In this document: positions 25,001 to 37,386 of the stretch, piece after piece
Layout: every line of letters starts with the position of its first letter
Position numbering within the stretch: position 1 is the first letter of the stretch
Assembly: GCA_947561395.2 (NCBI GenBank)
Contig: OX387193.1
Location: 9,486,001 to 9,550,000, forward strand
DNA length: 64,000 nucleotides
Direction of reading: 5' to 3'
Origin: Buxus sempervirens
Lineage: Eukaryota > Streptophyta > Magnoliopsida > Buxales > Buxaceae
Position numbers and translations under genes: made by a program
Notes under the pieces: generated by a model
The model's database searches: none
The model's input: only the letters and a program-made list of their open reading frames with translations
What the model was told of the DNA's origin: nothing

Positions 25001-28000
25001 TCAATGCGGTCAATGGAGCCTTCCAGAATTAAATGATAAAAACAGCTGAAAACAACAGATGTGACACAATAATTTGGGAGACAAGCATCTAGATGAAACA
25101 TGCCTAAGAAAGACTAGTTATTTCATTAGGAAAAAGTAACCATATGTGACCAGAGAACCGATATATGGGACAAGGGGCAGAGATCAAGAATTTCAGACTT
25201 GCAAAGGGAAACCAATCCACTGAGATATCAAAGACGATAATGAAATCGAACAGCAACATAAAACGAAACAGAAAGCAGAGTAAACGAGAGACACGATTTA
25301 CGTGGTTCAGCAAGGATGCCTATATGCATGGATGATGGGGTTCCTTTCCTTGATATGTGAAAAATAGGGTTACAAAACACACAACCCTCTCCTAGTTGAA
25401 AACAATATAGTCTCTCAACACAACAACCAGAAACCCTAACTCTTGGGTTTTATACAAGAGACACCCAAGTATGGCCCGTATCTAAACATTGACTTAATTC
25501 AAGTCCATACACAACAACAGACAACTATGGAAGCATTCTTGAACACCAGTCACCTGTTTTGTTTAGCGCGATCTTTCACATAAGGAATAAAGGTCTCATA
25601 GTCCCATATGGCAAAACTGCAGGCAAATAGGAAGTCCAAGACACGTGTGAATGTGATGGTAATAAATTATTCCATCGCATCCTGAACATACACCTACTTT
25701 TGGCTTGGTTTTTGGTTTCTTTGGATCTTACTTTATTTTATTTCCTTTTTCTTTTCTTTTTCAATTTCAATTTTATTTTTATTTGTTCATAGGTTTTTGT
25801 TGGGGCAGGTTTTGTGGCGGGGTGGCAGGGATATGTTAACATGATTGATTTCCTTTCTTTTCACTGCTTCTTTAGAATGACTTCCTATGTGGAGTCCTAC
25901 AGAAATTGTACTGTCTTGCTAGGAGATTTGAATAGAATCTTTGTTAAAATTCCAGATATATCAAGATATTTAAGTTATTCTGATTTATTTTTTGGATCAG
26001 TAAACGAGCAAATATACTGTATCAATAAAGATGAAAAAGAATATAGATAGTATGTACAACATGAGGGCATAGAGAAACCCTTGACACAAATCAAAAGAAT
26101 ATAAAAGAAGTGTATAACTGATAATATAAGATACACCACCCCATAGTATCACGGCTGATGGTATCCAGAATCCCATTGGAAGATCTGCGCACACTCACGA
26201 ACAAAATATTCATGTTGTTAGCCATGGCTCTTGCCTTAAGAATCATAGTCATTATCAATACAAGCCAGTTCCCATCAAAGTAGTGTTGGTGACACAAATC
26301 TTCTCTTTCCAGCATGTTCTATCAAAAATCATATCTTCAGTTAATTTATGTTCATGTAAGTCTTGTTTTATTAACTCCTTTTTAGGACTTCTTGATTTCC
26401 TAGGCCCTTCAATATCCATCCCCTCACACCTTCTTATAGGTGCATTTCCAGAATTCTGCTTTACATATCCAAACCACCTTAATCTACTCTCTTCAATTTT
26501 ACCCTTAATGCTGTTAGACCTAACCACTTTCAAATATCTTCATTTCTTACTCTGTCTTTTCTAGTTTTGCCACATGTCCATCTTAGCATCCTTATCTCAG
26601 TAACCTCTTGCCTTAAGGATGAAATGCCATAAAGCGCATCCAAGATGAACAAGGATAAGGTTTCTTGCTATGCTCTTATTATTCACGGTGGTCCCATGAA
26701 AGATAGGCTGGACAAAACCCCAAGGAGCTGTCATTACCTTGATGTCTTCAATCAAGACTAATATCGAAGAGCTGTAATCCGATCCTCTTATTAATTTCTT
26801 TCCAAATAAGCCAGAAGATGCTTGGAAAAGAAAGGAATGAAGAGTTTTCCCTATTCTACCTAGATAATGAAAGCACAATTTTGAAGGAAGCAGCACCACT
26901 GTCTGTAGCATTACCCGTACACCATCAATGAGAGAGAGGAAATGACACCAAATCTTCCCTGGTACTGAACATTGTAGAAGTGGTCTATAGTCTCCCCAGC
27001 CACCCTACAGAGGAAATCAATTAGAAGGGGATACAGCCATGAGTATCCCTCACTTTAGAATATCAGTAGTATTCACCCTGTAGGGGAGCAATGTCCAGAT
27101 AAAAAACTTTATCTTCCACGAATTGCAGATTTCCACCGGAAATTACGAGGGAAATTATCAAATAGACCTTGGGCATCACTCCTGGACACCAAAAGAAGGA
27201 TTTATAAGAGAAAAAACCACATGGATCCCTTTTCCAAATTGGTCTATCCATCAAACTGGATTATAAGAACGCAGCTTAGTGATGGAGGAATAAGGAAGAG
27301 ACCTCAGAAATATCAGCTGGTCTCAAATTCTGTCTAAAAGGAAGGTTCCAAGAGATAATCAAGGGGGAAGGAGATAAAAACTTCTTTTGCACATGCAGAC
27401 GATATGGTCAAGGCAGAAAAGTCAGGGAAAACAGGAAGCAAGGGCAGCATCCACCCACCAAATATCACAACAAACTGGTCGAGGAACTCAATGTTACACA
27501 GAGCTGGCCATGTGGTAGAAGAGTGGTGCTAGAGCAGTCACCAGCTTCCACAGTCTAGCCAGGCCATACCTACATCTGGGGTTAATGTTTCATCCATTTG
27601 CTGCCATCCCATGTAAGCTAGCAATAGCTTTACGCTACAATGCATGTTTTTCAATGTTAAAATGCCACAACCATTTAGCGAAGCTAACATGGCTAAATCC
27701 TTGAAAAGGAATGAAGGTGTCTTTTTATTCTGATTGGACCAGAAATAGTATGAAGGTGTCTCTGTAATCCTCAAAAATACCACCAACCAACCACTGGCCC
27801 AAGATTTCTGACCCTGAAGGTGAGTTTTACCTTATCCAGTTATCCTGCCTTTGAGACTCTCAATGAGCTATGCCTGAAATAGATTGGGAATGAACCATGT
27901 GCAACCACAGCCCACTAGTGAAACATCAACAAATTGACACTCACAAAAAGAATAGGGATGAAAAAAATCGAAGATGCCACCAGATAAAAAATCAATATGC

Positions 28001-31000
28001 TTGGGATAATGCCTTAAGGAAAGATTCCATATTAACCCTTCAAATGATCAAGAAATGATATTTGCAATCTTCACATTCCTACTTTCAAAAAGCAATAATG
28101 AAAAGTGGGAACCTGACAAAAAGACACTCCTCCATTCACCACATGCAGGACCAAGAAATAATACGACCCGAACCAAAATTGCAGATACAACACAAAAGCA
28201 AGTAAATAGATTTACTTCTAAGAGTGGAATTCAAGAGGACCGACAGAAAATCAAAAAATTATAAAGCCAGAAATAGAATTAATAAGCCTGAGAATAAATT
28301 GTCGTGGTAAGGTATGAGAAATATCCATGTATATACATCATTGCCTCCCCCTCTCTAGACCTGAAAAACATCGGTGGGCTGAATTCTAAACAATATCTAT
28401 ATGCATTGCTCAGGATTTACATAAAGCTTTGAGGAAATTGCTTCATGCTTCTCTAGCAATATCATAATGAAAAGACACATAATATAGACTCCAGGACACA
28501 AAGCCAATACCTTTTCCTTCTCTAGAAGGTGTTATTAGTATTGATCTTTTCAAAACTCCAAATAAAAGCCTTGATCCTAAAAGGGGCACTAGGGTTCAAA
28601 CCAAAAATTATGGATGAGGACCATCTTTATCTGTGTGGATAAACTGATTGAACAATAAGTTGGAAAATATTTCTACCAGATCAGCAGCCCCCAAATGTAC
28701 AAGTATTGGATGGTGGGATCCCCAAAAATATCTGAAGAAATAAATATTTTCAAAAGTCTGGAGTCAGCACTGAAACTATAGATCAACAGCTGAGGCAATG
28801 CAATTTTATATTTTGGTCTTAAGAGTGGTATCTATGACTTAAAAGGCGTATCATATTGTACCAAAACACTTAAAACCAGCCACCTATTCCAGTATGTTTA
28901 CCCGCTAGAGTTGCCAGTTCGTAAATGGGGGAGCCTAGGATGAACCATATACCTAGATGTCCTGGGTTCAAACCTCCTCCTGGTGTTGCACACGAGCTTA
29001 TCTGATACATATGCCTCACGGTTGGGTTCATTTATCGGGGGGTTTGCTCCCCAGGGATGGGTCCAAGAGACCTGCCTAGGGTAGGTTCCATGTTTTGGGG
29101 GGGTGGGTGGGAGGCCGCAAAAAGAATGTTATTTCCTGCTGCCAACCACACTGGTAGGCCTTAAGAATGACCTGTAAACAACACAACATTTGTTATTCAT
29201 ATAATCCCATTCAACTCAATCTCAATATCCTCGTGGTATAGTGCCTACACATCAGAGGATGAAAATAACTTCAATAGCTACATCAGGTATAAATGAACAA
29301 ATCAATAGGTTATATGAAACTAAATGACATTACCACAGAGTCAAATTTTTCTTTATATGATATCGTTGAGCTGGAAGAACAACAAAGGACAATGCAATAC
29401 TATATGTCTGTCATTGGAAGCAGATTCAGTCATGTAATAACTAATAGCAGAAATAAATCACACAGCCAGAGGAAGGGCAAAATCACAAACATCACATGGA
29501 TAATGTCATAAATGGATTGAAAGGTAGAAATACTGCAAGTGAGAATTCCCGAGTCGTGTTACCAGAAAATCCCTTCAAAAATATTTGCCACAGTGAAAGA
29601 GGACTGTGCAAACACCACAATTAGAATCATGTGTGTCCATGCATACTGACTGAATTGATACTTGTACATCTTCTTCTTTAACGTAAGAATGAACCACATA
29701 AAACCTGGTCCCAAGATAAACAACAGTAATTTCAGCATAAAAGCTTTACGAAAGGAATATCCATCTGGCCAGCAATAACCCACCCAGAATATGAAGAAAA
29801 TCAAGCAGAAAAAGCAACAGAAATATATATATATAAAATGAATTTCATTTCATTTGGGATCTGGAGATTAAATAAGAATGCCAAACAGCATATTACTTGG
29901 CCATTTTCTATAATTGAAACATAGGTAGCTAAATATAACATCTAATAAAAAAGTTATTAAACCTATAAGGGCAATCAAAAAGAAATAACTAACCTGCAAT
30001 ATATAAGAAATAACAAATAAACATCTGATACTTGATAATGAAGCTCACAAACTGATGTAAGAATTGATCTGAAGTTACAGTGTTAACAAGCTGTTGACTG
30101 AGAATCCGACCATATACAAACAGCATTGCTGTGAAGAAAAAATGCCTGCAAAAAATAGGGAATAAATAAAGGAATGATGTAATAAATAAAATATAAATAT
30201 ATGCAAGCAAATCATTAATTTGATTGTTGTTTGTGAAGCACCAGCACGGGCTTAACATATAACATTAGAAAACTTGGTGAATCTATTGAAAAGGAAGTTT
30301 TTCACTTACCAATTCAAAAGCCTGAATCCTGGAAGATGCCGATCTTCATGAGCTTTTCTAAGAAGATTGAAGAGTTCCGTTGCCATAAATATTTGGATAA
30401 TAACAACCATGGCCCAAATATAGAGATGACCCATGTAGATAATAAAAGCAAAACCCCCAATCATCCATAAAGATGAATATGCACGGATCAACATCGACCT
30501 GTACTTGTTTCGATCATTAACAAGTAAATGGCCTCCATTTGCATTGCTTGCCTCAGGAGGTATCTGAACCGATGTTAAAACTAACATTAAGCTTTTCAAC
30601 TCTTCAAAAATAAATTACAGGACCATTTCAATATCATAAAAAATATCATTTCCCAAAAGTTAAGCAGTAACATATCCAAGAGAGGGAATTATTACTTGAA
30701 ATTTCAATTCACATTTACAGAGCAAAATAAGAAAAACAAAATCAGACCCAACTTGAATGAGATATGAAATCACTCCATCACCAAAAGGATTACCAAAATA
30801 AATATTGACTCCAAGATGTTTCAAATATTATTGCCAGATGATGTTCAAAACATCGACATGGGAAGGTATATGTAGAAAACTAATTTGGTAAAATTTGTAT
30901 CTTGTAGTTGCCCATTACCAAAAAATATGTATATAAATATAAATATGGACAAGAAAATACCCAAACAATTTGAAACTCACTGCATTGCATATTATTTCCT

Positions 31001-32083
31001 GCTAATAGAATTTGCAGTATTAATCAAAAAGTGAAAATTGATGCAAACCAAAAAGGGAAATTGACTGAAAGGCATGCATGGAAAAGTATTGACCAGTAAG
31101 GAACCTTAAAGATCCTTTTACAGAGCACTATGCCTTTCCACAAAACTTTAACCACCAGTTCCTTTTTCTAGCTCTTTTGTAACATGTTGATTATAATTGT
31201 ATTAGAATATTTGAAATACAATTATGTATGAGTAAGAAACCGTTTATTTTTCTATCATAAATATTTAAAAAAAAAAGAGAGGAAAAATTAGATTTTCTCT
31301 TATTCTTTCATTGTTGAATCTCTACAGTCAAGCTCTAGTTCAACTGCATTGCATGACATGATTTTTAGATAACTACCATCAAAAAAATCAATGACTAATC
31401 AAAGTTCATGAAGTAGTAAGGAACATCCCTTCTATTTTGTTAGATTTTGTTGTTTCTCATATCACTTTCCATTGTTTAAATTTATTTCCACAATGTCCTA
31501 TATCACGTTAAAGTCCAAATAACAAGAATTTGATCAAATCTTACTGTTCTTACGCATACCATTAGTAGTTCTTCTGGCTTCATGGGTTTCAACTGAATGA
31601 ACTGGAAAAGAATCAGTAAAGACGCAACTTTTATACCAGTCATTAAGTTGGTTACCTAATGTGATATTATCTTGATGTCCCGAAATACTTAATCCCATCT
31701 TCTTTTGACAATGAATGATTCGTGCAAATCAGAATCTTTTAACTATATTTTATAGATGGTAAAAGTTGACCTTATAATCATGTAATTAGAATTTCAACAG
31801 CATGTAGGACCTTGTAAGTTATAGCTTGAACATGGTGTCAGAATTTCCACGATGATACTACACAAACTTTGTACCACTAGATAGAAACCAGAAAGGAAGG
31901 AAGAATCTCAAAAGTCCCCCCATTTCTAAGAAAAGGTTGCAAGAAAGAAAATTTTCCAGGTTATGCCCACATTTTCACAATAAGAAATGTAAAAACAAAG
32001 TAACCAACCTCATTTGAGCGTCTACGATGGCGAAGCCGTCCACTAGGTGTTCCTGGGGCACTAGTGCCTTGATCCTTTTGCAT
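15620..32083 (-). CDS. CDS1: CDP-diacylglycerol synthase (phosphatidate cytidylyltransferase), ER type, complete
   Basis: This enzyme makes CDP-diacylglycerol from phosphatidate and CTP for phosphatidylinositol and related lipids at the ER. Coding exons are 32009-32083, 30310-30563, 29994-30145, 29563-29704, 24621-24777, 22355-22402, 22170-22256, 16735-16863, 16577-16633, 15806-15889 and 15620-15700. All junctions are GT-AG and in phase, giving 421 residues, the length I recall for Arabidopsis CDS1. The N-terminus ([20 protein letters not shown]) is basic and soluble. About seven to eight membrane segments follow. [13 protein letters not shown] lies in exon 5. The family signature spans residues 339-365 across exons 8 and 9: [10 protein letters not shown] then [17 protein letters not shown], with every signature residue present. 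An acceptor-like TTTGTAG just upstream of exon 1 implies a 5' UTR intron. The gene symbol is by family; CDS1, CDS2 and CDS3 cannot be told apart here. Confidence 0.96.
17782..17884 (+). mobile_element. Extremely 5'-truncated LINE with perfect target duplication
   Basis: Only 103 bp remain, ending TTTCATCACTTATCAAAAAA, a tail I associate with plant L1 elements. Identical 16-bp repeats AAATAAATATAACATA flank it at 17766-17781 and 17885-17900. It sits in intron 7 of the ER synthase gene, antisense to it. Confidence 0.8.
18133..18303 (+). mobile_element. Au-type tRNA-derived SINE
   Basis: The body contains a Pol III B box (GGGTTCGAGTC at 18191-18201), then TTAAGGCTGT, AGACCCTCCCTAGACCCCGC and GAGCCTTGTGCATTGGGCT, ending in CCCTTTT. 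This is the Au SINE layout as I recall it. AATTACAAA occurs on both sides (18124-18132 and 18304-18312), a likely target duplication. It lies in intron 7 of the ER synthase gene. Confidence 0.75.
18304..21689. other. Intron 7 core, possible old LTR-retroelement debris, unclassified
   Basis: This C/T-rich DNA on the plus strand has no recognisable domain. TTGGACCATGACA occurs at about 19794 and 21338 in similar context (GTCTxxGTxAAGGC before it), a short direct repeat 1.55 kb apart. That may be residue of a retroelement. I cannot assign a family. Confidence 0.3.
21709..22092 (+). mobile_element. 5'-truncated L1-type LINE ending in a TA microsatellite
   Basis: The first 125 bp read as the end of LINE ORF2: [19 protein letters not shown] then [17 protein letters not shown] and a stop. 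A 3' UTR follows, ending TTATTACCGATAAAA, and then a TA repeat. Perfect 19-bp target duplications (AATAAATATCAATCAGCAA) flank it at 21690-21708 and 22093-22111. It lies antisense in intron 7 of the ER synthase gene, 60 bp from exon 7. Confidence 0.9.
22024..22088. repeat. (TA)n microsatellite, about 32 units
   Basis: This is an uninterrupted TA tract forming the tail of the LINE at 21709-22092. It probably grew from the element's A-rich tail. Confidence 0.95.
22740..23110 (+). other. LTR-like fragment in intron 5
   Basis: The layout resembles an LTR U3/R region: GGCTATAAAAGCC at about 22901 as a TATA box, followed by CT-rich DNA (TTCCTCTTCTTTGCTCTCC). I found no partner LTR or termini, so the call is weak. 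Confidence 0.3.
25270..25560. other. Possible copia-type LTR fragment in intron 4
   Basis: GATTTACGTGGTTCAGCAA is a phrase I associate with copia-type LTRs of plants. It is followed by AAACCCTAACTCTTGGG and a TATAC-rich stretch. Ends and coding parts are not visible. Confidence 0.3.
26255..26615 (-). mobile_element. 3' fragment of an RTE-type LINE
   Basis: On the minus strand one frame reads [20 protein letters not shown], a stop, and then in the adjoining frame [24 protein letters not shown] and [17 protein letters not shown]. These are the hallmark words at the C-terminus of RTE-clade reverse transcriptases (MLRWMCG, RLRWFGHV). It is broken by a stop and a frameshift. It lies in sense orientation in intron 4 of the ER synthase gene. 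Confidence 0.75.
26620..27800 (-). mobile_element. Decayed L1-type LINE, C-terminal ORF2 region
   Basis: Minus-strand frames in order give MAWLDCGSW-like text, [18 protein letters not shown], then [20 protein letters not shown] (the usual W-x-SG-FSVKS word before zf-RVT), and [18 protein letters not shown] near the end. Stops separate them. This is an inactive element next to the RTE fragment, in intron 4. Confidence 0.6.
28905..29135 (+). mobile_element. Possible second tRNA-derived SINE
   Basis: A B-box-like GGGTTCAAACC lies at 28965, preceded by TACCTAGATGTCCT and followed by GGTTTGCTCCCCAGGGATGG. No target duplication was found. It lies in intron 4. Confidence 0.35.
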
Positions 32084-32104
32084 CGCTGCTACACTTGATT
32101 ACCT

Positions 32105-33409
32105 CTACAAATAAGAAAAAGGTACCTGATAAATCAACTAAGAGGGTATGCTCACAGAAGGAAAAAGAAAAGTTGCAATTTCAAATGTGTTACAGAGTAA
32201 CAAAAATATGAGAATTTGAAGCAAATTAACACCACAATTCTTCACTGAATCAAGCTGATTCGATTAGTTCTTGCTCAAAGGGCAGAATAACATTTTTAAT
32301 ATAATTTTCATATTAATTATATACTTGAAGGGGTGAGAGATGCAAAAAATTATTTATTTACATAAAAAAAGTATTTTGTACAAATGCATTCTTAATGGCA
32401 AAGACGATTATAGAGGTCATGCCTAAACAATCAAATTTTATATCACAAGAATGGAAGAGATAATAATAATAATATAAATTCATATCAACGTTTCAAATTT
32501 TCACAAAACTTTCCCATGTCATACCCTCGAGGTATTGTCACTAGAGGGATTCTCCCGTTTATAGGATACTGATGATATGCCAAAAATATCACTAATATTT
32601 TGAAAATGAAACATACAAACAATCCAAATTAGTGGCATTATTGAAATTTCGCTCCATGCTTTCACTAATGTTGAATGAAAGCTCTCCAAAGCGCATGAAT
32701 GTTCTAAAGCAAACTATAAACTGACATTCTTTTGATTTGCAAGAGATAAGTAGTTAACTCAAATCTAAAAACTCTGTTTCAAATATCCCGCAAGACTTAG
32801 ATAAAGTTTTGAAAATCCAAGCATCAAAATTCCAGATTTGTGAGGTATGTTCTACATTTTATTATAGTTTCGATTTCACGAAATTTTTTGGCAGAAATCT
32901 CATTTGTTTGGGTTAAAAGTGCGTAATGATGCTTACTTTAGGCATCAAGATGAATTTGAAATACAAGCTTAAGGAACCAAACAGGGATGAACGCTGAACA
33001 CTTTCTGGTTTCTAACATTTAAAAGTTAAAACATAATGAAATCAAATGCAAATTTTATGTGATAGAGCAACTTGATCTGTAGATGTTTGTTATTTTTTAT
33101 AAAAATTAAGTTGTAATTAATGGATAATTTGTTATTTTTTACCTAAATGATTGACCACCGGCTAAATATATAATAATTTTCAGTTACTAAGATATTGAAA
33201 TATATATGGATATATCAATATTAAAAAATAATAGTGAATTCATAAGTAATACTGCCAATGATATTCAGTTATTACTGATGTATATTGTGTTTATATAATA
33301 ATTTTTTAATTATTGAAATAATTAAAAACAATATTACAGTTACTGCTACCATTTATTATGCCCAATACTAACCCATTGGAATATTGATGATCATTAGTAA
33401 TGATGTGTA
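32105..33409. other. Probable 5' UTR intron of the ER synthase gene, no gene seen
   Basis: This is AT-rich DNA upstream of the first coding exon. No open frame or repeat pair is visible. If the 5' UTR exon lies near 37.2 kb, the whole 32.1-37.2 kb stretch is intron. Confidence 0.35.
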
Positions 33410-33417
33410 CAAAGGGG

Positions 33418-34264
33418 TAGGGATGCTTATTGGACCGGCCCGACACGGCCTGGACCCGTTTAGGGCGGGCGTGCCGCGGCCCACCTGGCCCATTTAGCAT
33501 ATATCCTGGCACAGCCTAGCCCGCGGCACACCTGATGGGCTAGGGTCCTTTTTTCCAAAAAAACAAAGAAAAATTGAAAAAAATAGTAAAAAATCATAAA
33601 AAATTTCTGAAAAATATGTTTATTATTCACAAAATTGTCATACGCATTATGGGATATATTTTGATCAAAAAAATGTAAATAAATTAATTATTACCAGTAC
33701 AAGTACAACTTTACAAATACAACAATAGTAACCTGATTTATAACTTTCTTAGACTCTTGTTAAAAGTTTGGCCAATGGTCGGCCTAGGGACCCCCCATGT
33801 GAGCACTCTGCCGAGTCCACCGGCCATTAGCCAAAACTCTTAACAAGACTCTAATAAAGTAAGAAGAGAAGAGTAAGAGATTGTACAAGAGGTGTGGTTT
33901 GGAGTGGGAAGGGTTAGGCCTATTTATAGAAAACCAAAAGTGACTTTTTACCACCTCTACCCTCCAATATGAATGTTATTTGGCAGTTGGAAGGGTGGAA
34001 ATAGTCACTTATAGTCAATTACAAGCATACCCCCCTAATGTGGTTGTTATACGGCTGTTGGGGGGTTAAATAGTCAAAAAAGTGGAAAAAACCACTTTTT
34101 GGAGGAGCCAAATGGCTAGCCGTTCGGTGGGGCAGGCACGCGGGCCGTGCTGCCCGCATGCCAAATGGGCCGCGGCCCCCTATAAATGGGCACGGCACGC
34201 CTATTTGAGTGGGCCGTGCCATGCCATGCAGGCTCGTGTCAGCACAGCCCAATAAGCACCCTTA
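33418..34264. mobile_element. hAT-like non-autonomous element with internal hairpin
   Basis: The left end TAGGGATGCTTATTGGAC faces a right end that reverse-complements to TAAGGGTGCTTATTGGGC. The 8-bp flanks CAAAGGGG (33410-33417) and CAAAAGGG (34265-34272) differ at one base. GC-rich subterminal motifs such as GGCCCGGC and GGGCACGGCACG fill the ends. About 33757-33847 is a hairpin: CTTGTTAAAAGTTTGGCCAA faces GGCCATTAGCCAAAACTCTT. Confidence 0.82.
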
Positions 34265-34554
34265 CAAAAGGGTGTGTGCCATTACCCTCAAGTTTTGACT
34301 TGGAACCAATATTGTAACCATATAGAGCACAACTATTACTTGAGGACAAGGGATAGAAACTTTCAACGGAACCAACCTTCTATGCTGATAGCATACACAC
34401 TATCATCATTTATGCATATCATGTCTTTTTATATCGCACTAACAGCTGTTTCCTTATTGTTATCATGACATTTAGATGTGTTATGATCTTATGTGGATGG
34501 CAAACATCTTTCATATAGTAGTCGGAATTGATAGCACATATATTAGATCACTAA

Positions 34555-36209
34555 GGTGGCGTTTGGTGGGTATTATAGAATTTGGATTAGGATTTTAATC
34601 CTAGATTTTATAACCCAAATTATATTTCCTCGATTTTAGAAAACAAAAATCCTATTTGGATAAGTTGGATTGTGAACTCAGATTTTTAAATTAGAATTTA
34701 GATTCTTGTTTGGTGCCAACGATTATTGAGATTAAATTTGGAGTTTTTTTTATTAAAAATTACATAAAAATAATATAATATATATATATAGAAAAATTAA
34801 AGTCGTATTTAAAATCATATATATTATTACGTAACATGTATATTTTTATATAATATATAAATTTATATATAATATTATAATAATAATATTATTTATATTA
34901 TGTACTACAACAACACTACTATTATTTTAATAATATTATAATAATATACATTATATTATAATATTATATATTATTATTATAATATCATATGATATTGTAA
35001 ATATTACAAAATATATATAATAGTTATAATAGTATTATAATTTATAATATAATATTATAATAATATAATAATAAAATATTATGTAGATTATAATATAAAC
35101 TATATTATAATTTATAATATAAATTATATTATAACTTATTATAATATATAATTTTATAATAATATAATTTATGTTTATTATAACTCAAACTTTATGTGTA
35201 TTATATAAAATATTATAATAAATTTATTGTAACACTAAATTTAATAAAATATAATATATTATAATATTAAATTTGTTAAATATATTAATATATATAATTA
35301 TGTTAATACTAATATAATATATTAAATTTGAATATTATCATATTAAATATATATGTATATAATATTATTATAATATGTTTATTGTAACAATATAATATTA
35401 TTAATATTAATATATTAATTTGTTTAAAATATGTAATATATTAATATGTTTCAGATTATTATATAATAATATAATATTATTATAATAATACTACAATATA
35501 ATTAATGTTTATTATAACATAAATTCTAATAAAAGTTATATTATAATTTATACAATATTATTATATTAAATATAATATATATATATATATATATATTATA
35601 ATATTAAGTTATTACAATATATTATAATATATTAAATTTATTATGATATTATAAACATAATATCATAATAAATTTATTGTATTATAATATTATTATATTT
35701 TATGATGTAATAATATGTTTATTATAATAATATAATATTATATAATAATAATAATATAATAAAATTTATAATGTAATATAAGTTATATTATAATTTGTTG
35801 TTATTAAAATAATATATTATAATAATAATAATAATTTATAATGTACATTATATTGAAATTTTAATTTATTATATATAATATAATAATGTATACTATTATT
35901 ATAATAATATTTATATAACATGTAATATAATTTAACATTGTATTATCAATTATATATCATATAACAGAATATATTATATTATAATGTTATTATTTATTAT
36001 AATATGTTATACATAATCTCTAGAATCACAGGTTTTGGAAATATAAGCACCAATGTCCATAATCCCTATAATCACCAAAAAAGTAGATTCTGATTCTGAG
36101 CTTGATTATACAACCGGATGGTAGAATCCAGACTTAAAATCCCAACCAAACACACTTTTTGGATTATGGAATCGGATTCTAGATTCTATAATGCTCACAA
36201 AACGCCCCC
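34555..36209. mobile_element. PIF/Harbinger-like element with an A/T-only core
   Basis: Inverted ends: GGTGGCGTTTGGTGGGTATT and, from the right, GGGGGCGTTTTGTGAGCATT, both followed by ATAGAAT, matching at 23 of 27 positions. TAA flanks both sides (34552-34554 and 36210-36212). Subterminal DNA at each end repeats GGATTTTAATCC and GATTCTAGATTCT motifs. Between 34740 and 36015 almost every base is A or T. No transposase is present. Confidence 0.85.
34740..36015. repeat. A/T-only low-complexity core, about 1.27 kb
   Basis: The DNA is built from TAATATTATAATA-type words on both strands with only scattered G and C. It includes TA runs near 34775 and 35575. It is enclosed by the PIF-like element at 34555-36209. 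Confidence 0.9.
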
Positions 36210-36589
36210 TAAGTGTTTGTTCATTGTTGTTCATAATTTTTAATCTTTTATTTTGAGTTATTCATGTGTTATGTGTGTTTCAATAGTCCTCAAGTTTCAT
36301 ACAGACACTTCTGAGCATGGTATGCAATGTAGGAGAAATTTCACAAATGCTGGAAAAACTTTTCCATCTCCACAAGATGGCGGTCCGTCCATGTTGGCCG
36401 GAATTTGGGGGTTTTAAGACCCCTGTCGAAATCTGGAAATTTCACCCAACAAGCAAATCATGCCCTCAAAATCAACAAATTCAGTATGGTAACCCATTGG
36501 AACGCAGAAAATGCCATGCGGAAATAGTTAAAAAGGAAAAAAAAAAAAAAGAAATGGGATAATAAGGGAGAGAAAGAGCTGAGAGATGG

Positions 36590-37290
36590 AAATGGAGAGA
36601 GAGAGAGAGAGGGGCGAATACCAGTTGCTTCTCATCCCGATCCTTCTTTGCGATCAGTCGACAGAGAGAAAGAGACTTCTTTGCAGCCAGCTGATAGAGA
36701 AACAGCAGGTCGGCCTCTTTTATCTTGGAACAAACACAAAACACACTTAATCCAAAGAGGGAAAGAAAAAAAGGAAATAAATAAAGGAACTTAATTTTTC
36801 AGACTTCAGCAGGATAGGTAACTTCCAGTGGTGACAAGGGAGAAATAGAATGGATCCTCAATCAAAATTCAACAAACCAAAATTCTAAGCTGCAAGAACT
36901 TGAATGATACCACACAACAAAACAAACTCAAACCGAAGATACAACAGAACAGCTAAAAAATCTACCCTATCTTTTCGCAAACAGGTTTATGGAAATTCGG
37001 TAAATCTACCGTATAGAACAAACAATTCCCAGATGAGATCAAACGAGAACTTCCCAGGAAAAAGAGTCGAAGAAGAATCATAAAAAGGAAGAAAGCGGTA
37101 ATAAGAAATGGAAAAATACATGCATATCTGAGTTGTAGAAAAAGAACAAAACGAGAAATAGAAAGCAAGAGTCCATACTAACGATGAGCTACTCGGCGTA
37201 CAGCAGGAGGTGGCTATTCGTCTGTCCGCTCACGCCCTGGGTGTAATAGAGAATAACGAAGAAGAAAAGGAGATGCTGTTAGGTTTTTGA
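36590..37290 (-). promoter_or_regulatory. Possible promoter and 5' UTR exon of the ER synthase gene
   Basis: On the minus strand a CT-rich leader (GAGATG to CTTCTTCG near 37270) is followed by a donor-like GTTAGTATGG near 37185. A second GA/CT-rich patch lies at 36590-36615. This is position-based inference; no transcript evidence is available in the sequence. Confidence 0.25.
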
Positions 37291-37322
37291 ACTAGGGTTT
37301 GGTCACTTTCCCGACCTGAATT

Positions 37323-37386
37323 AGCGTAAAAATTTTGCTTAAAATCTAATTCTAAGCGTAAAAATTTTGCTTAAAATCTAATTCTA
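37323..37386. repeat. 32-bp tandem duplication
   Basis: Two adjacent identical 32-bp units contain AGCGTAAAAATTTTGC and TTAAAATCTAATTCTA (37323-37354 and 37355-37386). Confidence 0.95.

Noticed and set aside
36481-36744. Minus-strand 87-codon frame
   Set aside because: It is low-complexity purine/pyrimidine-rich DNA, more likely promoter or leader than coding.
37184-37250. Small plus-strand frame MSYSAYSRRWLFVCPLTPWV
   Set aside because: Twenty codons with no homologue known to me. It overlaps the probable 5' UTR of the ER synthase gene on the other strand.
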